Part shown: positions 8,081-17,073 of the stretch, piece after piece | Layout: each line of letters begins with the position of its first letter | Numbering within the stretch: position 1 is the first letter of the stretch | Assembly (NCBI RefSeq): GCF_040267705.1 | Contig: NZ_CP158374.1 | Location: 1,860,001 to 1,924,000, forward strand | Source: Agromyces sp. G08B096 | GTDB lineage: Bacteria > Actinomycetota > Actinomycetes > Actinomycetales > Microbacteriaceae | Reading direction: 5' to 3' | DNA: 64,000 bases | Notes under the pieces: model-generated | The model's input: the letters and a program-made list of their open reading frames with translations, nothing else | Database searches by the model: none | What the model was told of the DNA's origin: nothing | Translations under genes and position numbers: made by a program

Positions 8081-9171
8081 CAGTACCTCACCCTCGGGTC
8101 GATGAACGCCGCGATGATGTCGACGATGAAGTTGGTGAGTGCCACGATGACGGCGAGGAGCGCGACGATGCCCTGAACGGCGACGAAGTCGCGGTTCTCG
8201 AGGTACTCGGCGAGCATGAACCCGAGCCCCCGCCACTCGAACGTGGTCTCCGTCAGCACCGCTCCGGCGAGGAGCAGTGCGATCTGCAGCCCGATGACCG
8301 TGATGATCGGGATGAGCGCGGGCCGGTACGCGTGCTTCCTGAGCAGCCGCGACTCGGCGACGCCGCGCGACCTGGCTGCGTCGACGTAGTCGGTCGACAG
8401 GGTGCCGATCACGTTGGTGCGCACGAGGCGGAGGAAGATGCCCGCGGTGAGCAGCCCGAGCGCGATCGCCGGAAGGACGGCGTGCGAGAGCACATCGCCG
8501 ATCACCTGGGGATCGCCGGTGCGGATCGCATCGATCGTGTAGAACCCCGTCCGGAACGGCAGCATGCTCATCTCGATCTCGGAGTCCACGTCGGCCCGTC
8601 CGGCGACCGGCAGCCACTTCAGCCAGACCGAGAACACGAGCTTCAGCAGCAGGCCGGCGAAGAACACCGGCACCGCGTACCAGAGGATCGCGAGCACGCG
8701 GTAGATCGCGTCCTGCGCCTTGTCGCGGTGATACGCCGCGAGCAGGCCGAGCGGGATGCCGACGGCGAAGGCGACGATGAGCGAGTAGAACACGAGCTCG
8801 AACGTCGCCGGGCCGTAGGTCGCGAGCACCTCGACCACCGGACGGTTCGTGGTCAGCGTCGACCCGAAGTCGAAGACGGCGATCTGGCCGAGGTACTCGA
8901 GGTACTGCACGATCACCGGGCGGTCGTAGCCCGCCGCGGCCCGCATCTCGGCGAGTTGCTCGGCGGAGGCGCGTCCGCCCTGCGCGGCGGTGATCGGGTC
9001 GCCCGTCAAACGCATCAGGAAGAAGACGAGCGTGACGAGGATCAGGATGGTCGGGAAGATAAGCAGGAACCGGACGAGCAGATACCGTCCGAACCCCCCG
9101 CCCTGGGACTCGGGCTTGGGCGCGCCGGGAGCCGGGGTCTCCGGCAGCGGCGCCTCTGCGACTGCGGTCAT
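8080..9171 (-). CDS. Peptide ABC importer permease, DppB/OppB type
   Basis: This 363-residue permease has a first helix at FGRYLLVRFLLIFPTILILV, the family MRLTGDP segment just after it, and the conserved C-terminal core with YVDAARSRGVAESRLLRKHA (EAA loop) and FEWRGLGFMLAEYL. ATG 9171 is chosen because GAGGAA lies about four bases upstream. A longer in-frame start (MQREEH) would put that site inside the gene. A stem-loop separates it from the lipoprotein gene upstream. Confidence 0.92.
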   Translation of the reverse strand: MTAVAEAPLPETPAPGAPKPESQGGGFGRYLLVRFLLIFPTILILVTLVFFLMRLTGDPITAAQGGRASAEQLAEMRAAAGYDRPVIVQYLEYLGQIAVFDFGSTLTTNRPVVEVLATYGPATFELVFYSLIVAFAVGIPLGLLAAYHRDKAQDAIYRVLAILWYAVPVFFAGLLLKLVFSVWLKWLPVAGRADVDSEIEMSMLPFRTGFYTIDAIRTGDPQVIGDVLSHAVLPAIALGLLTAGIFLRLVRTNVIGTLSTDYVDAARSRGVAESRLLRKHAYRPALIPIITVIGLQIALLLAGAVLTETTFEWRGLGFMLAEYLENRDFVAVQGIVALLAVIVALTNFIVDIIAAFIDPRVRY

Positions 9172-9192
9172 GTGTTCCTCACGTTGCATGGA

Positions 9193-9225
9193 ACGGGGGC
9201 GGCCCGCCGTAGCGGGTCGCCCCCG
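9193..9225 (-). terminator. Intercistronic stem-loop after the peptide-binding lipoprotein gene
   Basis: ACGGGGGCGGCCCGC pairs almost perfectly with GCGGGTCGCCCCCGT across a four-base loop, 33 bases past the lipoprotein stop. Such structures usually cause partial termination or 3'-end protection, giving more binding protein than permease. That role is inferred from position. Confidence 0.6.
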
Positions 9226-9257
9226 TCGTCGAGCTGGATCGACTCTAGTCGGAGTGA

Positions 9258-10892
9258 TCAGCCCTTGGAGAGTGCCGCGTAGCGGAACTTGAACGACGCG
9301 TCGAGCGTGTCCTCCGCACCCTGCACGTCCTTGCCCACGACCGCGACCTGCGCACCCTGGAGGTACGGGATGGTCGACAGGTCGGCCGCGACGAGGTCCT
9401 GGATCTCGCCGATGAGCGCTTCGCGCGCGGCGGGGTCGGCCGTGGTGGCCTGCTCGAGGATCTTGTCGTTGACCGTCTGGTTGTCGTAGTGGTTCGAGAG
9501 GAAGTTCTCCGTGAGGAAGAACGGCGTGAGGTAGTTGTCGGCGTCCGAGTAGTCGGGGAACCAGCCCAGCTGGTACGCCGGGTACAGGTCGGCGACGCGG
9601 TCCTCGGAGAACTGCACCCACTCGGTGGACTGGAGGTTGACCGTGAACAGGCCCGACTCCTCGAGGTTCTCCTTGATGATCGCGTACTCGTCGGACGACG
9701 ACGGGCCGTAGCGCTCGGCGACGTACTGGATCGAGATGTCGAGCGGCGTCTGGATGCCGGCCGCCGAGAGGCGCTCGGCCGCCTTGTCGGCGTCGGGGGC
9801 GCCGTTGCCGTCGCCGTAGAGCTCCTTCAGCGCCTCGTTGGCGCCCGTGAGGCCCTCGGGCACGTAGGAGTACAGCGGCGTGAAGGTGCCCTTGTAGACG
9901 TCCTCCGACAGCGCGTCGCGGTCGATGAGGTCCGCGATGGCCTGACGCACGGCGAGCGCCTTGGCCGGGTCGGCCTCGGGCGTCGTGGCGCCGAACGGCA
10001 TCGTGTTGAAGTTGAACACGATGTAGCGGATCTCACCGCCGGGGCCGTCGACCACCTTCACGTTGTCGTTGCCGCGGAGGTCTTCGATGTCGGTCGCGCT
10101 GAGCGTGCGGTGCGCGACGTCGATGTTGCCCTCCTGGACGTCGAGCTTCAGGTTCGATGCGTCGGTGTAGTACCGGGCGTTGACCGTCTCGGTCTCGGCG
10201 GGGCCGAGGATGCCCTGGTAGTCGGGGTTCGCCTTGTACTGCACGAGCTCGTTGACCTTGTAGCTCGAGATCGTGTACTGGCCGGCGAAGGCCTGGCCCT
10301 CGACGATGTCGTCGTCGGAGGTCAGCGAGTCGGCCGAGAAGACGTCCTCGTCGACGATCGGGCCGACCGGGCTCGACAGGATCTGCGGGAAGATCTGGTC
10401 GTTCGGCGAGATGAGGTTGAAGACCACGGTCGTCTCGTCGGGGGTGTCGATCGACTCGAGGTTGTAGAGCAGCGACGATGGGCCGTTCTCGTCGGCGATC
10501 GCGAGCTGACGGTCGAACGTGAACTTCACATCGGACGAGGTGAGGTCGTTGCCGTTCGCGAACTTCAGTCCCTCCTTGAGCTTCACCGTGTACTGGTTCT
10601 CAGAGGTGAACTCGGCGGACTCCGCGATGTCGGGCTCGACGTCGGGGCTGCCGTACGGCGTGTTCAGGAGGAACGGGTACACCTGGTTCATGACGGCGAA
10701 GGAGCCGTTGTCGTACGAGCCCGCGGGGTCGAGCGCCGTGATCTGCTCGGTGGTGCCGATGGTGAGCGAGTCGCCCGAACCGCCGTCGCCACCGTCGTCG
10801 CCGGCCGAGCAGCCGGCGAGGGTGAGGGCGGCCACCGAGACGCCCGCCATCGCGATCAGACCGCGACGACGTCGTGTGGATGCGGATGCCAT
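9258..10892 (-). CDS. Peptide ABC importer substrate-binding lipoprotein (SBP_bac_5)
   Basis: This 544-residue exported protein has a twin-arginine-rich N-terminus (STRRRRG), a hydrophobic stretch and lipobox LAGC with Cys28 as the lipidated residue. The mature protein has the family-5 fold, including YTVKLKEGLKFANGND and SSDVKFTFDRQ. It captures peptides or similar solutes outside the membrane and passes them to the permeases. The downstream half contains QLGWFPDYSDADNYLTPFF, typical of the family. It is the first gene of a five-gene operon; the ligand cannot be told from sequence. Confidence 0.93.
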   Translation of the reverse strand: MASASTRRRRGLIAMAGVSVAALTLAGCSAGDDGGDGGSGDSLTIGTTEQITALDPAGSYDNGSFAVMNQVYPFLLNTPYGSPDVEPDIAESAEFTSENQYTVKLKEGLKFANGNDLTSSDVKFTFDRQLAIADENGPSSLLYNLESIDTPDETTVVFNLISPNDQIFPQILSSPVGPIVDEDVFSADSLTSDDDIVEGQAFAGQYTISSYKVNELVQYKANPDYQGILGPAETETVNARYYTDASNLKLDVQEGNIDVAHRTLSATDIEDLRGNDNVKVVDGPGGEIRYIVFNFNTMPFGATTPEADPAKALAVRQAIADLIDRDALSEDVYKGTFTPLYSYVPEGLTGANEALKELYGDGNGAPDADKAAERLSAAGIQTPLDISIQYVAERYGPSSSDEYAIIKENLEESGLFTVNLQSTEWVQFSEDRVADLYPAYQLGWFPDYSDADNYLTPFFLTENFLSNHYDNQTVNDKILEQATTADPAAREALIGEIQDLVAADLSTIPYLQGAQVAVVGKDVQGAEDTLDASFKFRYAALSKG

Positions 10893-10921
10893 ATCCGTCT
10901 ACCTCTTCCTGTCAGGACGAT

Positions 10922-10944
10922 GCGCGCGGAGGGACGCCGCGCGC
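10922..10944 (-). promoter_or_regulatory. Stem-loop in the leader of the peptide importer operon
   Basis: GCGCGCGG and CCGCGCGC form an eight-base stem 30 bases before the lipoprotein start. The rest of the 177-base gap has no clear operator. It may be a leader structure, but no mechanism is supported. Confidence 0.3.
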
Positions 10945-11069
10945 GAGTCGTATCCTCCAGACCTAGCACAGGCGCACGGAATCGTGCTCGGAGCGGCCTC
11001 CGGACGCGGGAATGTTTACCGATCTGCAACGTTGCCCGCACGGACTGCGCGAAACCGGCCGAGGCACGC

Positions 11070-12986
11070 TCAGTCCGCCGACGTGAGGCTGCGACGCTCG
11101 CGCTCGAGGTCGACGAGGGCCCGCTGGATGGCGGCGAACGTCTCTCGGTCGGAGGGGTCGGTGCGCTGAAGGCGTCCGAGCAGCTCCCGCTTCTGCCGCA
11201 GCAGCTCCCGGTCGACGAGCGAGGTCACCACGCCGCGGACGTAGACGGTGGTCTCCGCCTCGCTGCGCTGCGGGACCGGGGCCACCGCGAGCTGCTGCAC
11301 CACTCCCGCGTACGGCGCGGGCACCTCGGCGACGACCCGGTCCACCCGGAGCGCGCCGTCGGTCGCGACGACCGAGGCGATGCCGTCGCGGACCACCGCG
11401 AGCGTCTCGTTGCCGAACCGGCTGTCGGTCGCGTGGCGGATGAGGTCGAGCCCCGCCGCGTCGGGGAACTGGAGCATCGCCTGGAGGGCGTCCCGCTCGA
11501 GCCGGGTCGACGGGTCGCCGGGCAGCTCCGCGATCGAGAACGGGCGAGGCGGGGCATCCGCCTGCGCATCGGCCTGCGACCGGCCGTCGGCGGGCCGGGC
11601 GGATGCCTCGCCCCGGCGCCCGTCGCCGCCGCGAGCGTCGCCGCGGCCCTCGCCACCACGACCGTCGCCCCGGGCGGCCGCGCCGCGCACGGCGCGCTCG
11701 ACCTCGCCGAGTTCCATGCCGAGCATCCGGGCGAGCTCGCGGGTGTATCCGGGACGGAGCGACCGGTCGCGGATCTCCGCGACGACGGGCGCTGCGGCGC
11801 GGAGCGCCCCCACCCGGCCTTCGACGGACTCGAGGTCGAACCGCGAGACCGTGTGCCGGATGACGAACTCGAACATCGGCGTCTTCTGCTCGACCAGTGC
11901 GCGCACGGCGTGGTCGCCCTTGGCGAGGCGGAGGTCGCACGGGTCGAGCCCGTCGGGCGCGACCGCGACGTAGGTCTGCGCCGTGAACCGCTGCTCGTCG
12001 GCGAAGGCGCGCATGGCGGCCTGCTGGCCCGCGGCGTCGCCGTCGAAGGTGAAGATCACCTCTCCCCCGCCGTCGTCGCCGAGCACGCGCCGGAGCACCC
12101 GGATGTGTTCGACGCCGAACGCCGTGCCGCAGGTCGCGATCGCGGTCGTGACGCCCGCGAGGTGGCAGGCCATGACGTCGGTGTAGCCCTCGACCACGAC
12201 GACCCGGTGCTCGCGTGAAATGTCGCGCTTGGCGAGGTCGAGCCCGTAGAGGACCTGCGCCTTGCGGTACACGGCCGTCTCGGGGGTGTTCAGGTACTTC
12301 GGCCCGTTGTCGTCGTCGAGGAGTCGCCGCGCGCCGAACCCGACCGTCTGGCCCGTGACATCCCGGATCGGCCAGACGAGTCGACCTCGGAAGCGGTCGT
12401 ACACGCCGCGGTCGCCCTGCGACACGAGCCCCGCCGCGGCGAGCTCCTCTGCTGAGTAGCCGCGGCCCTTCAGATGGTCGGTGAGGCGGTCCCAACTCTT
12501 CGGGGCGAAGCCGACGCCGAAGCGCCTCGCCGCCTCGGCATCGAACCCGCGCTCGCCGAGGAAGCGCCGGCCGACCTCGGCCTCGGGCGTGGTCAGCTGC
12601 TCGACGAAGAACTCGGCCGCCGCGGCGTTGGCGGCGAGCAGTCGCGCGCGGTTGCCGTGATCGTTCGCGGGCCCGCCGCCGTCTTCGTAGTGCAGTTCGA
12701 TGCCGAGCCTGCCGGCGAGCCGTTCGACGGCCTCGCTGAAACTGACGTGGTCCATCTTCTGCAGGAACGTGTACACGTCACCCGACTCGCCGCAGCCGAA
12801 GCAGTGGTAGTACCCGAGCTGCGGTCGTACGTGGAAGCTGGGGCTCCGCTCGTCGTGGAAGGGGCAGAGGCCCTTCAGCGAGCCGACGCCCGCAGACTTC
12901 AGCGTGACGTGCTCGCCCACGATGTCGGCGATGTTCGTGCGGGCTTTCACCTCTTCGACATCGCTCTGTCGAATGCGGCCCGCCAT
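11070..12986 (-). CDS. dnaG: DNA primase
   Basis: This 638-residue primase makes RNA primers at the replication fork. The order is a CHC2 zinc finger (CPFHDERSPSFHV...CFGCGESGDV, about 40-70), the DnaG core (RGRLVWPIRD), a TOPRIM domain (VVVEGYTDVMACHLAG, and the acidic FTFDGDAAGQQA) and a C-terminal DnaB-binding region after a low-complexity RGDGRGGEG linker. I use ATG 12986 rather than GTG 12992, because a TAGGAT -10 box ends six bases upstream. It follows dusB and dgt on the same strand. Confidence 0.95.
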   Translation of the reverse strand: MAGRIRQSDVEEVKARTNIADIVGEHVTLKSAGVGSLKGLCPFHDERSPSFHVRPQLGYYHCFGCGESGDVYTFLQKMDHVSFSEAVERLAGRLGIELHYEDGGGPANDHGNRARLLAANAAAAEFFVEQLTTPEAEVGRRFLGERGFDAEAARRFGVGFAPKSWDRLTDHLKGRGYSAEELAAAGLVSQGDRGVYDRFRGRLVWPIRDVTGQTVGFGARRLLDDDNGPKYLNTPETAVYRKAQVLYGLDLAKRDISREHRVVVVEGYTDVMACHLAGVTTAIATCGTAFGVEHIRVLRRVLGDDGGGEVIFTFDGDAAGQQAAMRAFADEQRFTAQTYVAVAPDGLDPCDLRLAKGDHAVRALVEQKTPMFEFVIRHTVSRFDLESVEGRVGALRAAAPVVAEIRDRSLRPGYTRELARMLGMELGEVERAVRGAAARGDGRGGEGRGDARGGDGRRGEASARPADGRSQADAQADAPPRPFSIAELPGDPSTRLERDALQAMLQFPDAAGLDLIRHATDSRFGNETLAVVRDGIASVVATDGALRVDRVVAEVPAPYAGVVQQLAVAPVPQRSEAETTVYVRGVVTSLVDRELLRQKRELLGRLQRTDPSDRETFAAIQRALVDLERERRSLTSAD

Positions 12987-12992
12987 GCTCAC

Positions 12993-12998
12993 ATCCTA
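12993..12998 (-). promoter_or_regulatory. -10 box for leaderless dnaG transcript
   Basis: TAGGAT is followed by six bases and ATG 12986. This would give dnaG its own leaderless transcript inside the dusB-dgt-dnaG group. Confidence 0.5.
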
Positions 12999-13047
12999 GG
13001 CCGGAACGGACCGCCGTCGGCCCGTCGCCGCCGGCCGAGGGACCCGC

Positions 13048-14307
13048 TCACCGCTGCACGAGCCGCTCGTACCAGGCGAGCGCCGACTGGTCGGTGAGGC
13101 TCTGCACCTGGTCGACGACGACCCGCTTGCGCGCCGCGTCGTCGGCGGCGGCGCGCCAGTCGTCGGCGAAGCCCGGATCGAGGTTGGCGTCGCCGGTCTC
13201 GAGCAGCACGTCGGCGAGGGCGGTGAGGATGCGCCGCTGCTGGGCGTAGATCGGCTGGCGGGTGTTGCGGGACATCACGAACGTCGCGACGATGCCCTTC
13301 AGCACGGCGATCTCGGCCTGCACCCATCGCGGCACGACGACGTCGGCATCGAAGCGGATGAGGCTTGCAAGTGGGAACGCCGCACGCGTCGCCTCGGTCG
13401 CCGCGTGGGCGAAGCGTCCGATGAGCTGGCTCGTGAGGTCCTTCAGCCGGGCCTGGTCGCGGCGGCTGCCGTCGAAGCCCTCGAGCCAGACATCGAGCGA
13501 GTCGAGCCGGTCGAACGCCGCCATGAGCTCGTCTCGCGGGATGGCTCCGCCGATCCACTCCGACATCGACGCGACCAGCTCGTCGTGGTCGACGCGTTGG
13601 CCGAGTGCGGCGACGTCGATGTAGCCGTTGAAGATCGCGTCTTCGAAGTCGTGCACGGAGTAGGCGATGTCGTCGGAGAGGTCCATCACCTGCGCCTCGA
13701 TGCAGAGACGCCCCGCGGGCGCCCCAGCGCGCAGCCACTCGAACGCGGCGACGTCGTCGGCGTAGAACCCGAACTTCTGCCGGCCTGACGGGTCGGCGAC
13801 GCCCTGGGCCTCGGGCCACGGGTACTTGCAGCTCGCATCGAGGCTCGCCCTCGTGAGGTTCAGGCCGTAGCTGCGCCCGTCGTCGCCGAAGACCTTCGGC
13901 TCGAGGCGCGTGAGGATCCGGAGGGTCTGCGCGTTGCCCTCGAACCCGCCGATGTCGGAGGCCCAGGCGTTCAGCGCCTTCTCGCCGTTGTGCCCGAACG
14001 GCGGGTGGCCGAGGTCGTGGGCGAGGCACGCGGTGTCGACGACGTCGGGGTCGAGGGCGAGGTTCGTCGCGAGCTCGCGGCCGATCTGCGCGACCTCGAG
14101 CGAGTGGGTCAGCCGGTTGCGGGCGAAGTCGAGCCCGGCCGTGGGGCTCAGCACCTGCGTCTTGGCGGCGAGCCGGCGCAACGCGCTCGAGTGCAGCAGG
14201 CGTGCGCGATCCCGTGCGAAATCGCTTCGCCTCGAGGAGTGCTCTTCGGGCAGCCAGCGTTCCGTGTCGGCGTCGTCGTAGCCGCCGAACAGTCGTCGAT
14301 CGCGCAC
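13048..14307 (-). CDS. dgt: Deoxyguanosinetriphosphate triphosphohydrolase-like protein
   Basis: This 419-residue HD-domain hydrolase splits dNTPs into deoxynucleosides and triphosphate. The metal-binding residues are visible: H of NRLTHSLEV and the HD pair of CLAHDLGHPPFGHNGE (about 95-105). The N-terminal RRLAAKTQVL segment is also typical. Its GTG start is four bases past the dusB stop. In actinobacteria the dusB-dgt-dnaG order is common, linking it to nucleotide pool control. Confidence 0.93.
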   Translation of the reverse strand: MRDRRLFGGYDDADTERWLPEEHSSRRSDFARDRARLLHSSALRRLAAKTQVLSPTAGLDFARNRLTHSLEVAQIGRELATNLALDPDVVDTACLAHDLGHPPFGHNGEKALNAWASDIGGFEGNAQTLRILTRLEPKVFGDDGRSYGLNLTRASLDASCKYPWPEAQGVADPSGRQKFGFYADDVAAFEWLRAGAPAGRLCIEAQVMDLSDDIAYSVHDFEDAIFNGYIDVAALGQRVDHDELVASMSEWIGGAIPRDELMAAFDRLDSLDVWLEGFDGSRRDQARLKDLTSQLIGRFAHAATEATRAAFPLASLIRFDADVVVPRWVQAEIAVLKGIVATFVMSRNTRQPIYAQQRRILTALADVLLETGDANLDPGFADDWRAAADDAARKRVVVDQVQSLTDQSALAWYERLVQR

Positions 14308-14311
14308 CCGG

Positions 14312-15484
14312 TCAGCCGCCGCTCGTGTCGAGTTCGGCGTCGACGAGCGTCACGCGGTCGTGGCCGGCGAGCTCCTGCGAGTCGAGCCACCCGTCGGGCA
14401 GCGCCGGGTTCTTCGGCGTGCCTGCCCGACCGCGGGGCCCTTCCGCCCCCTCACCCGGGTACGGCGTCGACCAGTCGAGGGTCGCAAGCAGCTCGTCGAG
14501 CTGCTCGAGCGATTCGACCGTCGCGAGCCGGGCGCGCAGTTCGCCGCCCACCGGGTAGCCCTTGAAGTACCAGGCGACGTGCTTGCGGATGTCGCGGCAC
14601 CCGCGCTCCTCGCTGTCGAAGAACTCGGCGAGCAGCTCCGCGTGGCGGCGGAAGGTCTGCGCCACTTGCCCGAGCGTCGGCTGGTACGTCGTCGCCCGGC
14701 CGTCGGCCAGCTCTCCCCGGAAGCCGGCGGCGAGGTCGCCGAAGAGCCAGGGGCGGCCGAGGCATCCGCGGCCCACGACCACGCCGTCGCAGCCGGTCTC
14801 GGCGACCATGCGCAGGGCGTCGTCGGCGGACCAGATGTCGCCGTTGCCGAGCACGGGGACTCCCGTGACGGTCTCCTTCAGCCGCGCGATGGCGGACCAG
14901 TCGGCATGACCCGAGTAGAACTCGGACGCGGTGCGGGCGTGCAGGGCGATGGCGGACACCCCGGCGCCTTCCGCGATGCGTCCGGCCTCGAGGTAGGTGA
15001 GGTGGTCGGGGTCGATGCCCTTGCGCATCTTGATGGTGAGCGGGATGTCACCCGCCGCACGCACGGCGCCCTCCACGATGTCGCGGAACAGCCCGCGCTT
15101 CCACGGCAGCGCGGCGCCGCCGCCTTTGCGGGTGACCTTCGGGACGGGGCATCCGAAGTTCAGATCGATGTGGTCGGCGCGGTCTTCGGCGACGAGCATC
15201 GTCACGGCCTCGGCCACGGTCTTCGGATCGACCCCGTACAGCTGGATGGACCGGGGCGTCTCGGACTCGTGGTGCGTGATGAGCCGCATCGACTCGGGCG
15301 TGCGCTCGACGAGCGCACGGCTCGTGATCATCTCGCTCACGTACAGCCCGGCGCCGAACTCGCGGCAGAGCCGTCGGAAGGCCGTGTTCGTGATGCCCGC
15401 CATCGGCGCGAGCACGACGGGCACGTCGAGCTCGAGGCCGCCGATGGTGAGCGGGCCGCTGGCGGTGGTGGTGGGAATCGACAT
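14312..15484 (-). CDS. dusB: tRNA-dihydrouridine synthase B
   Basis: This FMN enzyme reduces uridines in the tRNA D-loop. The TIM-barrel motifs are clear in about 390 residues: VLAPMAGITNTAFRRL, the FMN-phosphate region, NFGCPVPKVTRKGGGAAL with the catalytic Cys, and GNGDIWSADDA and GVVVGRGCLGRPWLF near the end. I place the start at ATG 15484, eight bases after a GAGAAT promoter box. An ATG two codons earlier lies almost against that box. It heads the dusB-dgt-dnaG group and diverges from the YbaK gene. Confidence 0.94.
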   Translation of the reverse strand: MSIPTTTASGPLTIGGLELDVPVVLAPMAGITNTAFRRLCREFGAGLYVSEMITSRALVERTPESMRLITHHESETPRSIQLYGVDPKTVAEAVTMLVAEDRADHIDLNFGCPVPKVTRKGGGAALPWKRGLFRDIVEGAVRAAGDIPLTIKMRKGIDPDHLTYLEAGRIAEGAGVSAIALHARTASEFYSGHADWSAIARLKETVTGVPVLGNGDIWSADDALRMVAETGCDGVVVGRGCLGRPWLFGDLAAGFRGELADGRATTYQPTLGQVAQTFRRHAELLAEFFDSEERGCRDIRKHVAWYFKGYPVGGELRARLATVESLEQLDELLATLDWSTPYPGEGAEGPRGRAGTPKNPALPDGWLDSQELAGHDRVTLVDAELDTSGG

Positions 15485-15492
15485 CGCCATCG

Positions 15493-15498
15493 ATTCTC
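15493..15498 (-). promoter_or_regulatory. GAGAAT promoter box before dusB
   Basis: GGGAGAATCG precedes the start, as it does before recO and lepA; the LysR gene has GCGAGAATCG. The spacing of six to eight bases to the start suggests a leaderless transcript. Confidence 0.4.
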
Positions 15499-15542
15499 CC
15501 AGACTTCGGCGCCCGGCCGGCCGCCGACCCGGCGGGCGCGCA

Positions 15543-15548
15543 TAGGAT
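15543..15548 (+). promoter_or_regulatory. -10 box for the YbaK-type gene
   Basis: TAGGAT lies about 29 bases before the ATG. Unlike the leaderless genes nearby, this one has a strong Shine-Dalgarno sequence, GGGAGGA, in between. Confidence 0.4.
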
Positions 15549-15577
15549 GCCGAAGACGCGCACCTTGGGAGGACGAG

Positions 15578-16060
15578 ATGACCGACGACACGCTCACCGG
15601 TTCGGAGCGAGTGCGGGCGGATGCCGCGGCGAGAGGTCTCGACGTCGAGATCATCGAACGCCCGGCGGCCCGCAGCCTCGAGGAGGCGGCAGAGCTGCTC
15701 GGCATCTCCCCCGGCGACATCGTGAAGTCACTCGTGGTCAAGCGCAGCGACGACACCTACCTGTTCGCACTCGTCCCCGGCGGGCGCAAGATCAGCTGGC
15801 CGAAGCTGCGCGCCCTCGTCGGCGTCAACAAGCTGCAGCTGCCCGACGCGTCGCTCGCGCTCGCGGCGACGGGGTACGAACGGGGCACCATCACCCCGCT
15901 CGGCTCGACCACCCCGTGGCCCGTCTACGTCGACGAGACGATCGTGGGCCGACGGGTGTCGATGGGCGCCGGCGAGCACGGCCGCAGCCTCTTCGTCGAC
16001 GCCGATGCCCTCATCGCCGCGTTCGACGCGACGGTGGCCGACCTCAGCGAGCCGGAGTAG
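15578..16060 (+). CDS. YbaK/EbsC family aminoacyl-tRNA deacylase
   Basis: This 160-residue single-domain protein hydrolyses mischarged tRNA, typically Cys-tRNA(Pro). Family features are SLEEAAELLGISPGDIVKSLVVK with the conserved Lys, the GGRKISWPKLRALVG segment, and the closing GSTTPWPVYVDETI region with the GXXXP-like loop. The ATG has GGGAGGACGAG just upstream. Its 3' end overlaps the end of the convergent beta-lactamase gene by 17 bases. Confidence 0.9.
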   Translation: MTDDTLTGSERVRADAAARGLDVEIIERPAARSLEEAAELLGISPGDIVKSLVVKRSDDTYLFALVPGGRKISWPKLRALVGVNKLQLPDASLALAATGYERGTITPLGSTTPWPVYVDETIVGRRVSMGAGEHGRSLFVDADALIAAFDATVADLSEPE

Positions 16061-17000
16061 CCGGCCGCGACTCCACCACGAGCCGGGTCACGCGGGCGAT
16101 CACCTCGTCGTTGCGGACCGCCTCCGACCGATCGGTGCGCGTGAGGACGACCAGCGTGAGCGGGTCGGCCCCCGGCTGCCACAGCACGCCGGCGTCGTTC
16201 ACCACGCCGTAGTCGCCGCCGCCGGTCTTGTCCGCGAGCTCGTACGGACCGACGAGCCCGGCTCGCATGCGGGCACCGGAGGTGGCACAGCGGAGCATCC
16301 ATTCGCGCAGTCGCGACGACGCGAGGACGCCGGCCGCGTCATCGAGGAGGAGCGCCTGGTACAGCCTGGCGATGTCCCCGGGCGTCGTCGTATCGCGGTG
16401 GTCGCCAGGGATGGCCTCGTTCAGCTCGGGCTCCCAGCGGTCCAGACGCGTTCGCGTCGCACCGAGCAACGCGGCGAACGCCGTGATCGCCGACGGGCCG
16501 CCGAGCTCCCGCAGCAGCAGGTTGCCTGCGGTGTTATCGCTGAACCGGATCGCCGCGTCCGCGAGCTGCTCCGGAGTCGCCTCGCGGGGCCGTTCCGGGT
16601 CACTGAGGATGGGCGAGTCGCGCACGATATCGGACTCGGAGAACGCGATCGGGGTGCTCCAGTACGTCTCGTCGTAACCGCGATCGCGGACGAGCGCGGC
16701 GGCGGCGAGCACCTTGAACAGCGAGCACATGGGGAACAGATCCCCCGCCCGGTACGAGAAGCTGCGACGGTCCCCGTACGTCACGGCCATGACGCCGATG
16801 GTGACGGATGCCTCGCGCTCGAGTGCTGCGAGCGACTGGGCGAGGGTTGCGTGGTCGCGCCAGCCGGGGCCGCGCCGGGCCGTACCGACGGGCGCGGCGG
16901 ACGCGGCGACCGGCGCGAGCGCGGCGCCGACGGCGGTGAGGCCGCCGAGCGTGAGGGCGGAGCGACGGCTGAGGGCGGTGGATCGGATCGATGCGGTCAT
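16044..17000 (-). CDS. bla: Class A beta-lactamase
   Basis: This 318-residue exported serine beta-lactamase opens the beta-lactam ring. The N-terminus has a Tat-type signal (SRRSALTLGG, then an Ala-rich helix ending near AASAAP). All class A motifs are present: S93-LF-K96 (SXXK), S154-D-N156 (SDN), E190-PEL-N194 (the omega-loop Glu166 equivalent) and K258-T-G260 (KTG). A complete catalytic set predicts activity; the spectrum cannot be told. It diverges from a LysR regulator 73 bases away, as in AmpR-controlled systems. Confidence 0.94.
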   Translation of the reverse strand: MTASIRSTALSRRSALTLGGLTAVGAALAPVAASAAPVGTARRGPGWRDHATLAQSLAALEREASVTIGVMAVTYGDRRSFSYRAGDLFPMCSLFKVLAAAALVRDRGYDETYWSTPIAFSESDIVRDSPILSDPERPREATPEQLADAAIRFSDNTAGNLLLRELGGPSAITAFAALLGATRTRLDRWEPELNEAIPGDHRDTTTPGDIARLYQALLLDDAAGVLASSRLREWMLRCATSGARMRAGLVGPYELADKTGGGDYGVVNDAGVLWQPGADPLTLVVLTRTDRSEAVRNDEVIARVTRLVVESRPATPAR

Positions 17001-17044
17001 AGCGGCAGTGTCGCCAGCGAGCGTTCATGTCGGCAAAGCCGGAA

Positions 17045-17071
17045 ATGCGAGTATTCATGCGAGAATCGCAT
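17045..17071. promoter_or_regulatory. Candidate LysR operator between bla and its regulator
   Basis: ATGCGA (17045-17050) and TCGCAT (17066-17071) form an inverted repeat that encloses a second dyad, ATTC-N6-GAAT (17053-17066), and another copy of ATGCGAG. The inner half-site GAAT is part of the regulator's GAGAAT box (17061-17066), which ends seven bases before its ATG. LysR proteins typically bind such interrupted dyads between divergent genes. This site could both repress the regulator and control bla. Confidence 0.5.
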
Positions 17072-17073
17072 CC

